This document shows, piece after piece, positions 50,867-60,151 of a DNA stretch of 64,000 nt; the first letter of the stretch is position 1, and the number at the start of each line of letters is the position of its first letter. The position numbers and the translations under genes are program-made. Source of the stretch: Halobaculum saliterrae (GTDB lineage: Archaea; Halobacteriota; Halobacteria; Halobacteriales; Haloferacaceae); the NCBI RefSeq assembly GCF_009831625.1, contig NZ_WUUS01000005.1, positions 186,001-250,000 of the forward strand, written 5' to 3'. The notes under the pieces were generated by a model. That model saw only the letters and a program-made list of their open reading frames with translations, searched no databases and had not been told where the DNA came from.

Positions 50867-53269
50867 TCAGGCGTCGGCGTCGAGCGCCTGATCGATCCGG
50901 CGCTCAACCTGCGGCAGTCGCCGTTCGACCAGATCCGGGAGCTTCCCGGGGAGGTTCTCGCGGTTCCGTTCGAGCGCGTCCGCGAGCGCTTCCGTCCGCT
51001 GTCGGAGGCCACGCAGTCGGTTGTCCGCGCCCTCGGCGTTCCCGGCCCGCGTCGCCTCGTTCGCGCGCTTCGCGGCCGTCGTCGTCGCCTCCAGCGCCCG
51101 AAGGAGGCCCGTGAGACCGTCCGGGCCGCCGCTTCCCCCGTTCCCGCCGCCGGTGTCGCCGTCGCTGTCGTCGTCGCCGCCGGCCGCCTCGGCCGCCGCC
51201 GCGAGCACGTCGTCGACGACCTCGGCGGCGTTGCCTCCCTGCTCGGCGGTACTGTCGGGGACGTCGACCTCGTCGATGCCCTCGCCGTCGCCGTCGGCGA
51301 AGACGGTCGCCTGCGCGGTCGTCTCGGTGAGGATCGTGAGGAGGAACGACGCGAGCGACGCCTTCCCGGTCCGGGCCTCGGAGATCGTCGCCGTGGATTG
51401 GTCGGCACGGGGATTCACGCGGAAGGCGCCGACTGCACCCTCCTCGTCCTCGACCTCCGCGGTGTAGGCGCCCTCGCGGTGGGCGTACACCGCGACGCCC
51501 CGGCCGCCGTCTCCCCCGTCCGCGTCGCCGGCGGGCGTCGCCGTCTCGGTGCTCCCGCCGTCGTCGCCGCTGTCGCCGCCGTCCTCGGCGCTACCGTCGC
51601 CGTCGACGCTCGGCGGGAGTCCCTCGTACACCGCCCCGGCGAAGTCGTCCTCGACGGCGACGCGGCTCACGCCGGGAACGTCTGCCGCCGGCGACGCCCG
51701 CACCTTCACCGCGTCCTCGTTGGGCGCGACGACCACGTCGCCGTCGACGCCGGCGGTCGTGGGCTCGCCGTCCTCCTCGTGAGCGAGGCCCTGACTGAAC
51801 GGCGCGACGCCCGCGCCGTTGACGGTGAGGGTATGGTCGCCCTCTGGCACGTCCTGGAGCGCGACGACGCCGTTGAAGCTCGGGACCGCCTCGGGGTCGG
51901 ATTCGAGGAGCGCGATCCCCTCGACCGTCGGGTCGCTCGTGTCGACGCCGTTGCTCCCGGGGGCGTCGTCGCTGGCGGTCGCCTCCCGAAGCACGCCCAC
52001 CACGTCGCCAGCGAGCCCCGACACGTCGAGGTCGAACCGCTCGGAGAGGGCCGAGCGGTGTCGAGGGTCGGTCACGTCCGCGACGGGGTTCGTGTACCGC
52101 GGCTGCTCCGTCGGGGTGCCCGTGGTCGTGATGTGGGAGGCGAACGCGTCCTCGGCGAACGAGGGGATCGCGAACTCGAAGCTGAGCTGCGGCCCGGTGA
52201 ACTCCGCGATCCCGAGGTCGGCCATCGGCGCCAGCGAGTAGCCGTAGTCGGCATCGGCGGTACTCTCGGCGTCCTCGAACGCGAACAGCACCCCCGTTTC
52301 CCGGAGGGGGAGGTCGTCGGGCGGGGACGGGATCCCCGAGAACGAGTCGACGGTCATCTCCGCCGGGACGAGGTGGTCGCGGGTGACGTTCGGGAGGTCC
52401 GGGTGTTCGTGGATCGGGGCGCCGTCGAGCTCCGGCAACGAGAACGGGAGGCGGTACCCCTCGCCGCGTGGAAGGCCGTACGCCGCCGGGATCTCAAGCG
52501 GCGCGAGGGGGCCGTTGGACACGTCCGGGATGTCCGTCGACGTCGCCAGTCGCTCGAAGACGTCGCGGGTCTCGTTGACGCCCAGCGCCGACGAGTGGCT
52601 CCCGACCTCGCTGATGATCGCCGCGCGGTCCGTCTCCGGGTCGAGGAACTCGTTGTTCGGCACCTTTCGGGAGTGGGCCGACGCGACCAGCAGGTTCGGT
52701 TCGCCGACCTCGGCGTCGCCCGACTCCTCGCTCACGTCGAGGAACACCTGCAGCACCTCCCAGTCGTGCCAGTGGAAGTTCACCGTGAACTGGTCGAACG
52801 CCGAGTAGAACCAGTACTGAACGACCACGAGGTCGGTGTCGACGTAGCGTCGGACGTTGTAGAACGCCGTCCGGTTCGGCGGCTCGCCGGCCTCGTCGAA
52901 CGCGCGAGAGTAGCCGTCGAAGGCGGCGAAGCCGTCGAGGACGTCCTCGCCGTCGTCGAGGTACGCCCGCGGGTCCGTCGGGAACCACCGCTCGCCGACG
53001 CCGAAGTAGAGGTCCGGCGCGTGGGCCGCGGCGAGCGTCCGCGCGCGATCGCCGTCGATCGCCGTCGTCTCCGGCGAGTCGTCGGAGGCGCCGAACCCGG
53101 CACAGCCCGCGAGCGACGACGCACCGACGGCGCCCGCGGCGGCGAGCGCGTCGCGGCGCGTGAGCCCCCCGGACGCCGACTCGTCGGCTGTCGTTCCCCG
53201 ATCGCCGGCGACGGTGTCATCCCCGGACCTCTGTCCCGGGTGGTCACGATCGTTCGTCGGTCCCGTCAC
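50867..53269 (-). CDS. Tat-exported lipoprotein with NLP/Vps62-like HDWE motif, function unknown
   Basis: 800 residues. A long charged N-terminus precedes the Tat-like pair RR and a lipobox LAGC (cysteine about 56), so it is anchored outside the cell. Residues about 78-220 show a pattern resembling necrosis-inducing (NPP1) and Vps62-like proteins: [15 protein letters not shown], then [14 protein letters not shown], then [11 protein letters not shown]1 toxins have GHRHDWE at the equivalent place. The rest is beta-rich with Asp/Gly-rich linkers and a C-terminal helical, possibly coiled-coil, tail (about 710-800). It is translated from an ATG overlapping the stop of the upstream DUF6517-like lipoprotein gene (ATGA). 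A toxin, surface hydrolase or structural role cannot be told apart from sequence. Confidence 0.72.
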   Translation of the reverse strand: MTGPTNDRDHPGQRSGDDTVAGDRGTTADESASGGLTRRDALAAAGAVGASSLAGCAGFGASDDSPETTAIDGDRARTLAAAHAPDLYFGVGERWFPTDPRAYLDDGEDVLDGFAAFDGYSRAFDEAGEPPNRTAFYNVRRYVDTDLVVVQYWFYSAFDQFTVNFHWHDWEVLQVFLDVSEESGDAEVGEPNLLVASAHSRKVPNNEFLDPETDRAAIISEVGSHSSALGVNETRDVFERLATSTDIPDVSNGPLAPLEIPAAYGLPRGEGYRLPFSLPELDGAPIHEHPDLPNVTRDHLVPAEMTVDSFSGIPSPPDDLPLRETGVLFAFEDAESTADADYGYSLAPMADLGIAEFTGPQLSFEFAIPSFAEDAFASHITTTGTPTEQPRYTNPVADVTDPRHRSALSERFDLDVSGLAGDVVGVLREATASDDAPGSNGVDTSDPTVEGIALLESDPEAVPSFNGVVALQDVPEGDHTLTVNGAGVAPFSQGLAHEEDGEPTTAGVDGDVVVAPNEDAVKVRASPAADVPGVSRVAVEDDFAGAVYEGLPPSVDGDGSAEDGGDSGDDGGSTETATPAGDADGGDGGRGVAVYAHREGAYTAEVEDEEGAVGAFRVNPRADQSTATISEARTGKASLASFLLTILTETTAQATVFADGDGEGIDEVDVPDSTAEQGGNAAEVVDDVLAAAAEAAGGDDDSDGDTGGGNGGSGGPDGLTGLLRALEATTTAAKRANEATRAGNAEGADNRLRGLRQRTEALADALERNRENLPGKLPDLVERRLPQVERRIDQALDADA

Positions 53270-53943
53270 GCTCCCTCGTGGGTGACCGAGCGCATCATCG
53301 TACGCACGTCGTCACCCTGCCCCGACAGGAGCGACGGGTACGCGCCGACGGTGACGACGAAGTCGCCACCGGCCCGCACCGCCTCGGACACGTGGATCTG
53401 CACCTCCGTGGAGACGCCCTCGGCGATCGTCGCGTCGGCGGTGAACCGCCCGACGGTGGTGTCGGTTCCGAGCACCGCGACCGTCTCCTCGCCGTCCTCC
53501 TGGAGGTTGTCGATCCCCTCGTACTGGGTGAGCATGCGCCGCGCGATGTCGCGAGTGCTCATCTCCGCGACGGGGTTGAACGTCTGCCCGGCGACCTCGA
53601 CGGCGGGAGTCGAGAGCGCCACGAACATCGACGCGCGGAGGCGTTCGCCGAACACCTCCGCGGCCTTGTCGTACTGCGCGAGTTGGTTGGTGACGACGAC
53701 CTCGCGGGTCTGGCCGGCGACGGTGAACTCCCGAGTCAACTCCCTCGGCTCCACCCGGTACTCCTCGAACCCGGTCGACTCCAGCGTCGAGTCCGGGACG
53801 GACGCGACGTTCGCGGAGAACTCCGCGGGTTCGGAGCCGGTGATGACGCCGAGACAGCCGCTCGTCGCGCCCGCACCCCCCAGCGCGAGCGCGGCCCCGG
53901 TTCGTCGCATGAACGTTCGTCTGTCGAGTGCCTCTCTGGACAT
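53266..53943 (-). CDS. Tat-exported lipoprotein (DUF6517-like)
   Basis: 225 residues. The signal peptide has a Tat RR pair (MSREALDRRTFMRRTGAALAL) and lipobox TSGC (cysteine about 30). The mature part is a beta-rich domain with TREVVVTNQLAQYDKAAEVF, FVALSTPAVEVAGQTFNP and a final VTVGAYPSLL. I recall this family as DUF6517, haloarchaeal and of unknown function. It overlaps the following large lipoprotein gene by four bases, making a two-gene cell-surface operon. The open frame upstream to 54501 is antisense to the radical SAM gene and not used. Confidence 0.78.
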   Translation of the reverse strand: MSREALDRRTFMRRTGAALALGGAGATSGCLGVITGSEPAEFSANVASVPDSTLESTGFEEYRVEPRELTREFTVAGQTREVVVTNQLAQYDKAAEVFGERLRASMFVALSTPAVEVAGQTFNPVAEMSTRDIARRMLTQYEGIDNLQEDGEETVAVLGTDTTVGRFTADATIAEGVSTEVQIHVSEAVRAGGDFVVTVGAYPSLLSGQGDDVRTMMRSVTHEGA

Positions 53944-54081
53944 GGAACGGGTCTGTGTCCGCAGGGGTATCAGTCTCGTGGTCGAATGTGTCGGGACCGT
54001 CCGGCCACGATCTCGCCGCGGCAACGCCTCACACGGACGAACGGGGCTGTATCGCACCGTTTTTGCCGCTCGGCCCGGTAC

Positions 54082-55089
54082 ATGACGTACCGAATGATCT
54101 CGAAGGGCTGTGAACAGTGCTCCAAGGGCGGGAAGATGGTGCTGTTCGTGTACGGCTACTGCGACCAGCGCGACTGCTTCTACTGTCCGCTCGGGGAGAA
54201 CCGAAAGAACGTCACCGACGTGTACGCCAACGAGCGCCTCGTCGAGTCCGACGAGGACGTCATCGAGGAGGCCAAGCGGATGTCGGCGCTGGGCACCTCG
54301 ATCACCGGCGGCGAGCCGCAGGAGGCGATGGCGAAGACCTGTCGGTATCTCCGACTGTTGAAGGAGGAGTTCGGCGAGGACCACCACACGCACCTCTACA
54401 CGGGCATCCCGGGCGGGCGCGAGAACATGCGCCGCCTCTCGGAGGCCGGACTCGACGAGATCCGGTTCCATCCGCCGGTGGAGCAGTGGGGCGACCTCCA
54501 CGGCACCGAGTGGGAGGACATCCTGTACGTCGCCCGCGAGGAGGGCCTGACGCCGGCGTTCGAGATCCCCGGCATTCGTGCGGAGGAGGAGTTCCTGGAG
54601 TTTCTGGACGAGGGCGCCGCCGACTTCTGCAACGTCAACGAGTTCGAGATGTCCGACGGGAACTACCGCCGGATGCAGGAGCAGGGCTTCGAGCTACAGG
54701 AGGGACACATGTCCGCCGTCGAGGGCTCGAAGGAGGAGATCCTGGAGGTGATGGGCGACCACGAGAAGGTGTACTTCTGTACGTCCGTGTTCAAGGACGC
54801 CGCCCAGCACCGCAACCGCCTCAAGCGGATGGCGCGCAACCTCCGGCGCCCGTTCGACGAGGTGACCGACGACGGCACTCTCGTCTACGGGAAGACGTAC
54901 ACCGAGCCCGAGCGCTTCGACCAGCTGGAGGTCCCCGAGGAGTTCTACTCCGTCAAGTCCGAGCACGTAGAAGTCGCGTGGTGGCTGCTGGAGGAGATGA
55001 TCGAGGAGGGCGACCTCGACGACGGCGAGGTCGTCGAGCAGTACCCCACCTACGACGGCACGGTCGTCGAGCGGACGCCGCTGGCGTAG
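54082..55089 (+). CDS. Radical SAM protein (COG2108-like) with CX4CX2C cluster motif
   Basis: 335 residues. Near the N-terminus, VYGYCDQRDCFYCPLGENRK gives Cys 27, 32 and 35, spacing CX4CX2C instead of the usual CX3CX2C that binds the SAM-cleaving [4Fe-4S] cluster. An extra pair CEQC (C10, C13) precedes it. SAM-binding GGEP follows at ITGGEPQEAM, with a TIM-barrel body (GIPGGRENMRRLSEAGLDEI; FCNVNEFEMSD). Related archaeal proteins are described as akin to pyruvate formate-lyase activating enzymes, function unknown. ATG at 54082; a second ATG at 54094 is possible. T-rich sequence about 22 bases upstream suggests the promoter. It is divergent from the lipoprotein operon. Confidence 0.85.
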   Translation: MTYRMISKGCEQCSKGGKMVLFVYGYCDQRDCFYCPLGENRKNVTDVYANERLVESDEDVIEEAKRMSALGTSITGGEPQEAMAKTCRYLRLLKEEFGEDHHTHLYTGIPGGRENMRRLSEAGLDEIRFHPPVEQWGDLHGTEWEDILYVAREEGLTPAFEIPGIRAEEEFLEFLDEGAADFCNVNEFEMSDGNYRRMQEQGFELQEGHMSAVEGSKEEILEVMGDHEKVYFCTSVFKDAAQHRNRLKRMARNLRRPFDEVTDDGTLVYGKTYTEPERFDQLEVPEEFYSVKSEHVEVAWWLLEEMIEEGDLDDGEVVEQYPTYDGTVVERTPLA

Positions 55090-55187
55090 CGACCGGGGCC
55101 CCTCCGCTTTTCACACCCGCCCTCGAATCGGCAGCCAGTGATCCCTCCTTACACGGCCTGGCTCGGTGTGTCCGGCGGTGAGTCGCC

Positions 55188-55775
55188 GTGAGTCGCTACC
55201 TCCGTGCGACGCTGGCGGACCCCACGGTACGGCTCGGGATCGCCGGGGGCGCGCTCACGTCTGCCTCCGGACTCGTCGCGTACGTCCTGCTCCCGATCGC
55301 TCGGGGCGGCGCCCCCGGGTTCTACGGGGGCGGTCGCCCCGGGTTCGACGCCGGGCTGGTCTCCGTCGAGGCGTTCGCGAGCGCCTCGCCCCGGTACCAC
55401 GCGCTGGCGTTGGCGCTCCCGGCCGTGACCGCCGGCGCCGTCGGCGCGCTCGTCTCCCCGAACGGCGGGTCCCGGCATCGGCTGACCGCCGTGAAACTCC
55501 TCGGGGGGAACGTGTTGGTCCCGACGCTGACGGTCATCGGCTGGTATCTCGTCGGAAGCCTGCTGCTCGCGGCGGGGTTCCCGTCGGTCACGGCGCGGGC
55601 CGGCGAGCGCGCGTACACGTTCCTCTTCGTGGGGCTGTCGGTGCTCGGCTGGGGAGCGTTCGTCGCGGTTCCGGTGCTCGCGGTCGTCATCACTGCGGTC
55701 GTCGTGTCGACCGCGGGTGGATATCTGCTCGGCGCCGGACTCCGGTCGATCCGCGAGGGAGCCACCGACGGGTGA
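55188..55775 (+). CDS. Hypothetical four-helix membrane protein
   Basis: 195 residues from a GTG start, with four hydrophobic segments (about 16-36, 73-92, 105-128, 142-180). The character resembles haloarchaeal transport-associated or DUF-type integral proteins, but I do not recognise a family. No enzyme motif is seen. It follows the radical SAM gene by 98 bases on the same strand, with its own start. Confidence 0.65.
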   Translation: MSRYLRATLADPTVRLGIAGGALTSASGLVAYVLLPIARGGAPGFYGGGRPGFDAGLVSVEAFASASPRYHALALALPAVTAGAVGALVSPNGGSRHRLTAVKLLGGNVLVPTLTVIGWYLVGSLLLAAGFPSVTARAGERAYTFLFVGLSVLGWGAFVAVPVLAVVITAVVVSTAGGYLLGAGLRSIREGATDG

Positions 55776-55887
55776 GCGGCCCCGCGGCGGCGGTCGACCG
55801 TGCCGTGGCCGTCGATCCGCGGTCGTCGGGCCCCGACAGCCGGATCGAGGGGCGGCGTGCCGCGGCCGCCGGTCGTCGTGTGGGCCG

Positions 55888-56478
55888 CTATTCCCCGAGT
55901 GTCACCGCGTCGTCGGCACTTCGCCGGAGCGCGTCCGACCGCCCGTGGCTTCCCGGCGCGATCGCGAGCGTCCGGAGCCCGTACTCGTTGGCGACCTCCA
56001 GCGCGGGCTTGAAGTCCGTGTCGCGGGAGGCGACCGCCACCGTCGCCGCGCGGCGCTCGGCCGCGAACGACGCCACGTCGACGGCGAGCTTCACGTCCAC
56101 GTCGCCGCTGGTGGTGATCACCTGAAAGCCGTTGGCCTCGGCGGCCTGAATCAGTCCCGGCGTCGCGTGTTCGTCGAGATACAGTCGCGCGGTGACGAGA
56201 TCGCCTCCGGTCCCGTCCCCGCGCGTCGCCGCCGCGCGCAGGTCCGCGAAGTCCACGTCGAACTCCTCGCGGAAGACGTTCGGTCCGTCGACGAACAGCG
56301 CGACGCCACGCGGCGCCGCGGCGTCGCCGTCGGCGTCGCGCCACGGCCCGCGCGGCCCGGCCGACCCGACGGCACCTTCCCCGACCGCGTCGATGTCGGC
56401 GCCACCGGCGTCGTCCGTCCTCGGACGGACACCGCCGCCCGAGGCGTGCCTCCCGAGGAGGCGGTCGAGCAGTCCCAT
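55888..56478 (-). CDS. NYN-domain (LabA/DUF88-like) nuclease-type protein
   Basis: 196 residues. A variable acidic N-terminus precedes the NYN core: GVALFVDGPNVFREEF (about 58-73, first Asp of the acidic site), VITTSGDVDVKLAVDVASFA with Asp residues, ATVAVASRDTDFKPALEVA (further Asp) and LRTLAIAPGSHG. NYN/PIN-like domains cut RNA with two metals; the predicted Asp residues are present. The archaeal branch (TIGR00288-like) is not characterised. Start MGLLDRLLGRHASGG at the ATG 56478; the longer upstream frame is Arg/Pro-rich and not used. Confidence 0.8.
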   Translation of the reverse strand: MGLLDRLLGRHASGGGVRPRTDDAGGADIDAVGEGAVGSAGPRGPWRDADGDAAAPRGVALFVDGPNVFREEFDVDFADLRAAATRGDGTGGDLVTARLYLDEHATPGLIQAAEANGFQVITTSGDVDVKLAVDVASFAAERRAATVAVASRDTDFKPALEVANEYGLRTLAIAPGSHGRSDALRRSADDAVTLGE

Positions 56479-56857
56479 GTCCGCCGGTTCGGCCCGGCGC
56501 CGATACGCGTTCCGGTTCGGCTGGGTCCGTGTCCGCCGATCCGGGCGACCGGTCGGAGATCGGTCGCTCCACGCCTTGGCCGACGCGGGAGCTGCGGCCT
56601 GAGCGTCGACGAGGGGTGGACGGCCGACGGGACCCCGGGGAGGGGGCGACTGCCGGCGCACCGACGAGCGCGACGGGGCCGGACGTACGGGATCGGCCGA
56701 CCGTCGACTGCGACGCACCGGTGAAGCCTCGACCGACGATCGGTTTCTCCACCGTCGCCGAGTTTGTTTCCGTTTGCTAATTAGTATGAATTCGATATTA
56801 TAATTACGAAAAGAACAGTAGAATTAAGGCTCGCCTACCTCCTCGTGAACGCGTCGC
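56479..56857. promoter_or_regulatory. Intergenic region with AT-rich promoter island before the halolysin
   Basis: 379 bases between divergent genes. The left two-thirds is GC-rich with no gene. The right part (about 56762-56828) is strikingly AT-rich for this genome and holds CTAATTAG (56777-56784), GAATTC (56788-56793) and a second TAATTA (56801-56806), spaced roughly symmetrically, then TTAAGG about 30 bases before the ATG at 56858. This looks like a regulated promoter, with an operator-like arrangement (inference). Confidence 0.5.
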
Positions 56858-58465
56858 ATGTCAGACCACACCGAACGCGACGACCTGAAGCGGCGTGGCT
56901 TCCTGAAGCTGACCGGCGCGGTCGCCGGGATCGCGGCGACGAGCGGCGTCGCCGCCGCTCGACCGGGACGGGATCCCGGGCCGAAGGAGGGCGAGATACT
57001 GGTCGGCGTCTCCGCCTCCGCCGACGAGATCGAGGGGGAGGTCGCCCAGTACGTCCCCGGTAACGCCGAGGTCGTTCACAGCAACGAGACGCTCAGCTAC
57101 GTGGCGGTGAAGTTCCCCGAACAGGCCGCCGACGTGGCTCGGGAGAACTTCATCGACGCGATCACGAGGAAGGATCACATCAAGTACGCCGAGGACAACG
57201 AGACGCTGGAAACCCAACTCGCCCCGAACGACCCGCAGTTCGGGAGCCAGTACGCCCCCCAGCAGGTGAACGCCGACGACGCGTGGGACACCACCCTCGG
57301 CGACGCATCGGTCACCGTCGCCGTCGTCGACACCGGCGCGCAGTACGACCATCCGGACCTCGCAGGCAACTACGCCTCGGATCCCGGATACGACTTCGCG
57401 GACGGCGACTCCGACCCCTACCCCGACGCCCCGAGCGACGAGTACCACGGCACGCACGTCTCCGGCTGTGCGGCGGCGGTCGTCGACAACGGCAGCGGCG
57501 TCGCCGGGCAGGGGAACTCCACGCTCATCAACGGTCGCTCGCTCGACGAGTCCGGGTCCGGGTCCACCGCCGACATCGCGGACGCGGTCCAGTGGGCGGC
57601 CGACCAGGGCGCCGACGTGATCAACCTCAGCCTCGGGGGCGGCGGCTACACGGACACGATGAAGAACGCCGTGAGCTACGCCGACGACAACGGCGCGCTC
57701 GTCGTCGCCGCCGCGGGCAACGACGGCTCCTCGTCGGTGAGCTACCCGGCGGCGTACTCGGAGTGCGTGGCCGTCTCGGCGGTCGACTCGAACGAGAACC
57801 TCGCGTCGTTCTCGCAGTACGGCGACTCCGTCGAGCTGTGTGCGCCGGGCGTCAACGTCCTCTCGACGACGACGGAGTCCCGCGGCTCCTATGAGGAGCT
57901 GTCCGGCACCTCGATGGCGACGCCGGTCACCTCCGGGGTCGCCGGGCTCACGCTCGCAGCGTGGCCGGATCTGACGAACCTCGAACTGCGCGACCACCTC
58001 AAGGCGACCGCCGCCGACGTCGGCCTCTCCGCGGACGAGCAGGGGAGCGGGCAGGTCGACGCCCTCGCGGCCGTCACGACCGACCCGGCCGACTCGGGCG
58101 GCGGCGGTGGCGGCGACGACGGGGGCGACGACGGCGGGACCGGCGACTCCACGACCGGCTCGGTCGACGGAAGCCTCTCGGGCTCCTGGGACTACGACGA
58201 CTACTCGTGGTCGTGGAACTACTCGTCGCCGAGCCGCGTCGTCGTCGAACTCGACGGGCCGGCCGACGCCGACTTCGACCTGTACGTCAACACCGGGACC
58301 ACGCAGAACGCCTCGCCGGGCGACTACGACTACGCATCACGGTCGACGGACAGTCAGGAGTCGATCACGATCGACGCCCCGGACGACTCGACCGACATGC
58401 AGGTCGACGTGGACTCCTACAGCGGTTCGGGCGGCTACACCGTGACGATCACCGAGTACCAGTAA
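56858..58465 (+). CDS. Halolysin-type subtilase (serine protease), Tat-exported
   Basis: 535-residue extracellular serine protease. Tat signal DDLKRRGFLKLTGAVAG (RR at 12-13), propeptide inhibitor domain (about 45-115), and S8 catalytic domain with D158 (VVDTGAQ), H197 (HGTHVSG), oxyanion N288 (AAGNDGS) and S352 (GTSMATP). A Gly/Asp-rich linker (about 405-425) is followed by a PPC-like beta domain (about 430-535) with repeated Tyr/Trp (WDYDDYSWSWNY) and ADADFDLYVN. Haloarchaeal halolysins are secreted folded and salt-activated. Start MSDHTERDD at 56858 fits the signal. The neighbouring AT-rich region suggests strong regulation, possibly growth-phase dependent as in other haloarchaea (inference). 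Confidence 0.93.
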   Translation: MSDHTERDDLKRRGFLKLTGAVAGIAATSGVAAARPGRDPGPKEGEILVGVSASADEIEGEVAQYVPGNAEVVHSNETLSYVAVKFPEQAADVARENFIDAITRKDHIKYAEDNETLETQLAPNDPQFGSQYAPQQVNADDAWDTTLGDASVTVAVVDTGAQYDHPDLAGNYASDPGYDFADGDSDPYPDAPSDEYHGTHVSGCAAAVVDNGSGVAGQGNSTLINGRSLDESGSGSTADIADAVQWAADQGADVINLSLGGGGYTDTMKNAVSYADDNGALVVAAAGNDGSSSVSYPAAYSECVAVSAVDSNENLASFSQYGDSVELCAPGVNVLSTTTESRGSYEELSGTSMATPVTSGVAGLTLAAWPDLTNLELRDHLKATAADVGLSADEQGSGQVDALAAVTTDPADSGGGGGGDDGGDDGGTGDSTTGSVDGSLSGSWDYDDYSWSWNYSSPSRVVVELDGPADADFDLYVNTGTTQNASPGDYDYASRSTDSQESITIDAPDDSTDMQVDVDSYSGSGGYTVTITEYQ

Positions 58466-58564
58466 GGAACGCCGAGTGGGAGGCTCCTGGATGTCCCCGG
58501 CGAACCGACTCGGCGCCGCCGAGAGTCGTCGGGAGTCGGGGACCACGTCCTCCGAGGGAAACGG

Positions 58565-58570
58565 ACATAT
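58565..58570 (+). promoter_or_regulatory. TATA box of the DUF5799-like gene
   Basis: ACATAT located 24-29 bases upstream of the ATG at 58594, as for a leaderless transcript. Confidence 0.45.
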
Positions 58571-58593
58571 CCGCCGCCCGCGATCGGACGGGT

Positions 58594-59049
58594 ATGAGCG
58601 ATTGGACCGACGCGATCGTCGGCGAGCGGATGACCGTCGACCGCGAGTTCAACGACCGTGTTCGACAGTCGGAGTTCTCGAACCAGGAGTGGGGGCTGAT
58701 CATGACCGCCGTCGAGTTCGAGATCGAGGACGCCGACGATCCCGAGAGCGCCCGGGTCGTTGCCGACACCTCGAAGCTGCCGCAGATCATGCCCGAGTTG
58801 GACAACATCTCCCAGCAGATGGGCGCGATGGCCGGCGGCGGATCCGACGGCGGCTCCTCGAACGGCGCGTTCGGGGAGATCGTCTCCGACATCAAGGACG
58901 CCATCCTCGGCGGTGGGGGTGGCGGCGGCGTCGACGACCAGAAACTCGAGGCCGCGGAGCGACTCACGCAGGAGTACGCCGACGAGCTCCAGCGACACCT
59001 CGAATCGAAGGGGAAGTTCGACCAGGTCCGGCTCGCGTATCAGGAGTAG
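58594..59049 (+). CDS. DUF5799-like conserved haloarchaeal protein
   Basis: 151 residues starting MSDWTDAIVGERMTVDREFN, with a conserved first half (SNQEWGLIMTAVEFEIEDAD; LPQIMPELDN) and a low-complexity Gly/Ser/Asp middle (about 76-115), ending in a helical segment LTQEYADELQRHLESKGKFD. I recall this as the haloarchaeal family DUF5799; function unknown. The long upstream open frame overlaps the halolysin gene in another frame and is not used. Confidence 0.75.
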   Translation: MSDWTDAIVGERMTVDREFNDRVRQSEFSNQEWGLIMTAVEFEIEDADDPESARVVADTSKLPQIMPELDNISQQMGAMAGGGSDGGSSNGAFGEIVSDIKDAILGGGGGGGVDDQKLEAAERLTQEYADELQRHLESKGKFDQVRLAYQE

Positions 59050-59128
59050 GTTCACCTCGCGTACGAGGACGGGTCCCCGGCTCATACTGGGGTAGTCCAC
59101 GTCGCGGACGGAACGCCGCCGCCGGTCG

Positions 59129-60151
59129 CTACAGCCGCGCCAGCACCGCGTCAGTCACCTCGCGCGTCGTCGCCTCGCCGCCCAGATCGGGCGTTCGGGG
59201 CCCGTCGGAGAGGACGCCCTCGACCGCCGAACGGATCCGCGCGCCGGCGTCGTCGTCGCCGAGCGACTCGACGAGCATCGCGGCCGAGAGGATCGTCGCC
59301 GAGGGGTTCGCGACGCCCTCGCCGGCGATGTCCGGCGCGGTGCCGTGGACCGGCTCGAACAGGCCGCGCTCGGACCCCACGTTCGCGGAGGGGAGCAGGC
59401 CGAGCCCGCCGACCAGCCCGGCGGCCAGATCCGAGAGCACGTCGCCCGCGAGGTTGGGGCAGACGACCACGTCGAACTGCTCCGGATCGAGACAGACGTG
59501 TGTCGCGAACGCGTCCATGAGGACGGTGTCGGCGTCGACGCCCGCCTCGTCGGCCGTCGCGAGCACCGTATCGCGGAACAGTCCGTCCGTCTCGCGCATC
59601 ACGTTCGCCTTGTGCGCGACGGTGAAGCCGTTCTTCCCCCGTTCCTCGACGTACTCGCACGCGAACTCGCCGAGGCGTCGGGAGGCGGTCTTCGTCACCA
59701 CGCGCGTCAGCGTCGACACGTCGTCGGTGAGGCGGTCCTCGTGGCCCGCGTACACGCCCTCGGTGTTCTCCCGGAGGAAGACGACGTCCGTCTCCGGTCG
59801 GAGCGCGTCGACGCCGGGGTACGCCCGCGCGGGTCGGATGTTGACGAACGAGCCGACGGCCTCCCGCAACGGGAGGATCACGTCCGCGGCCGACTCGCCG
59901 GCGGCGCCGAACAGCGTCGCGTCGGCGGACGCGGCCAGTTCGTACGTCTCCGCGGGGAGCGCCTCGCCCGTCTCATCGAGCGTCGCGTCGCCCGCCTCGC
60001 CCTCGGTGAACGTGTAGTCGCCGACGGCCTCCAGCACCTCGACGGCCGCGGGAACGACCTCCCGCCCGATGCCGTCGCCCTCGATGACCGCGATCTCGGG
60101 GACCTCGCCGCCGTCGCCCCGCCTTGCGTCCGTGGGTTCCGACTCAGTCAT
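59129..60151 (-). CDS. leuB: 3-isopropylmalate dehydrogenase
   Basis: NAD-dependent oxidative decarboxylation of 3-isopropylmalate to 2-oxoisocaproate, the third leucine-specific step. 340 residues. Family marks are [19 protein letters not shown] near the start, [64 protein letters not shown] and [18 protein letters not shown]. Last gene of the ilv-leu operon; it starts within the last eight bases of leuD. Confidence 0.93.
   Translation of the reverse strand: MTESEPTDARRGDGGEVPEIAVIEGDGIGREVVPAAVEVLEAVGDYTFTEGEAGDATLDETGEALPAETYELAASADATLFGAAGESAADVILPLREAVGSFVNIRPARAYPGVDALRPETDVVFLRENTEGVYAGHEDRLTDDVSTLTRVVTKTASRRLGEFACEYVEERGKNGFTVAHKANVMRETDGLFRDTVLATADEAGVDADTVLMDAFATHVCLDPEQFDVVVCPNLAGDVLSDLAAGLVGGLGLLPSANVGSERGLFEPVHGTAPDIAGEGVANPSATILSAAMLVESLGDDDAGARIRSAVEGVLSDGPRTPDLGGEATTREVTDAVLARL

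Noticed and set aside
50723-54085. Very long plus-strand open frame (over 1100 codons) opposite the lipoprotein genes
   Set aside because: High GC keeps antisense frames free of stops. The translation is rich in Arg/Val/Asp with no domains, while the minus-strand frames have signal peptides, conserved motifs and overlapping stops and starts.
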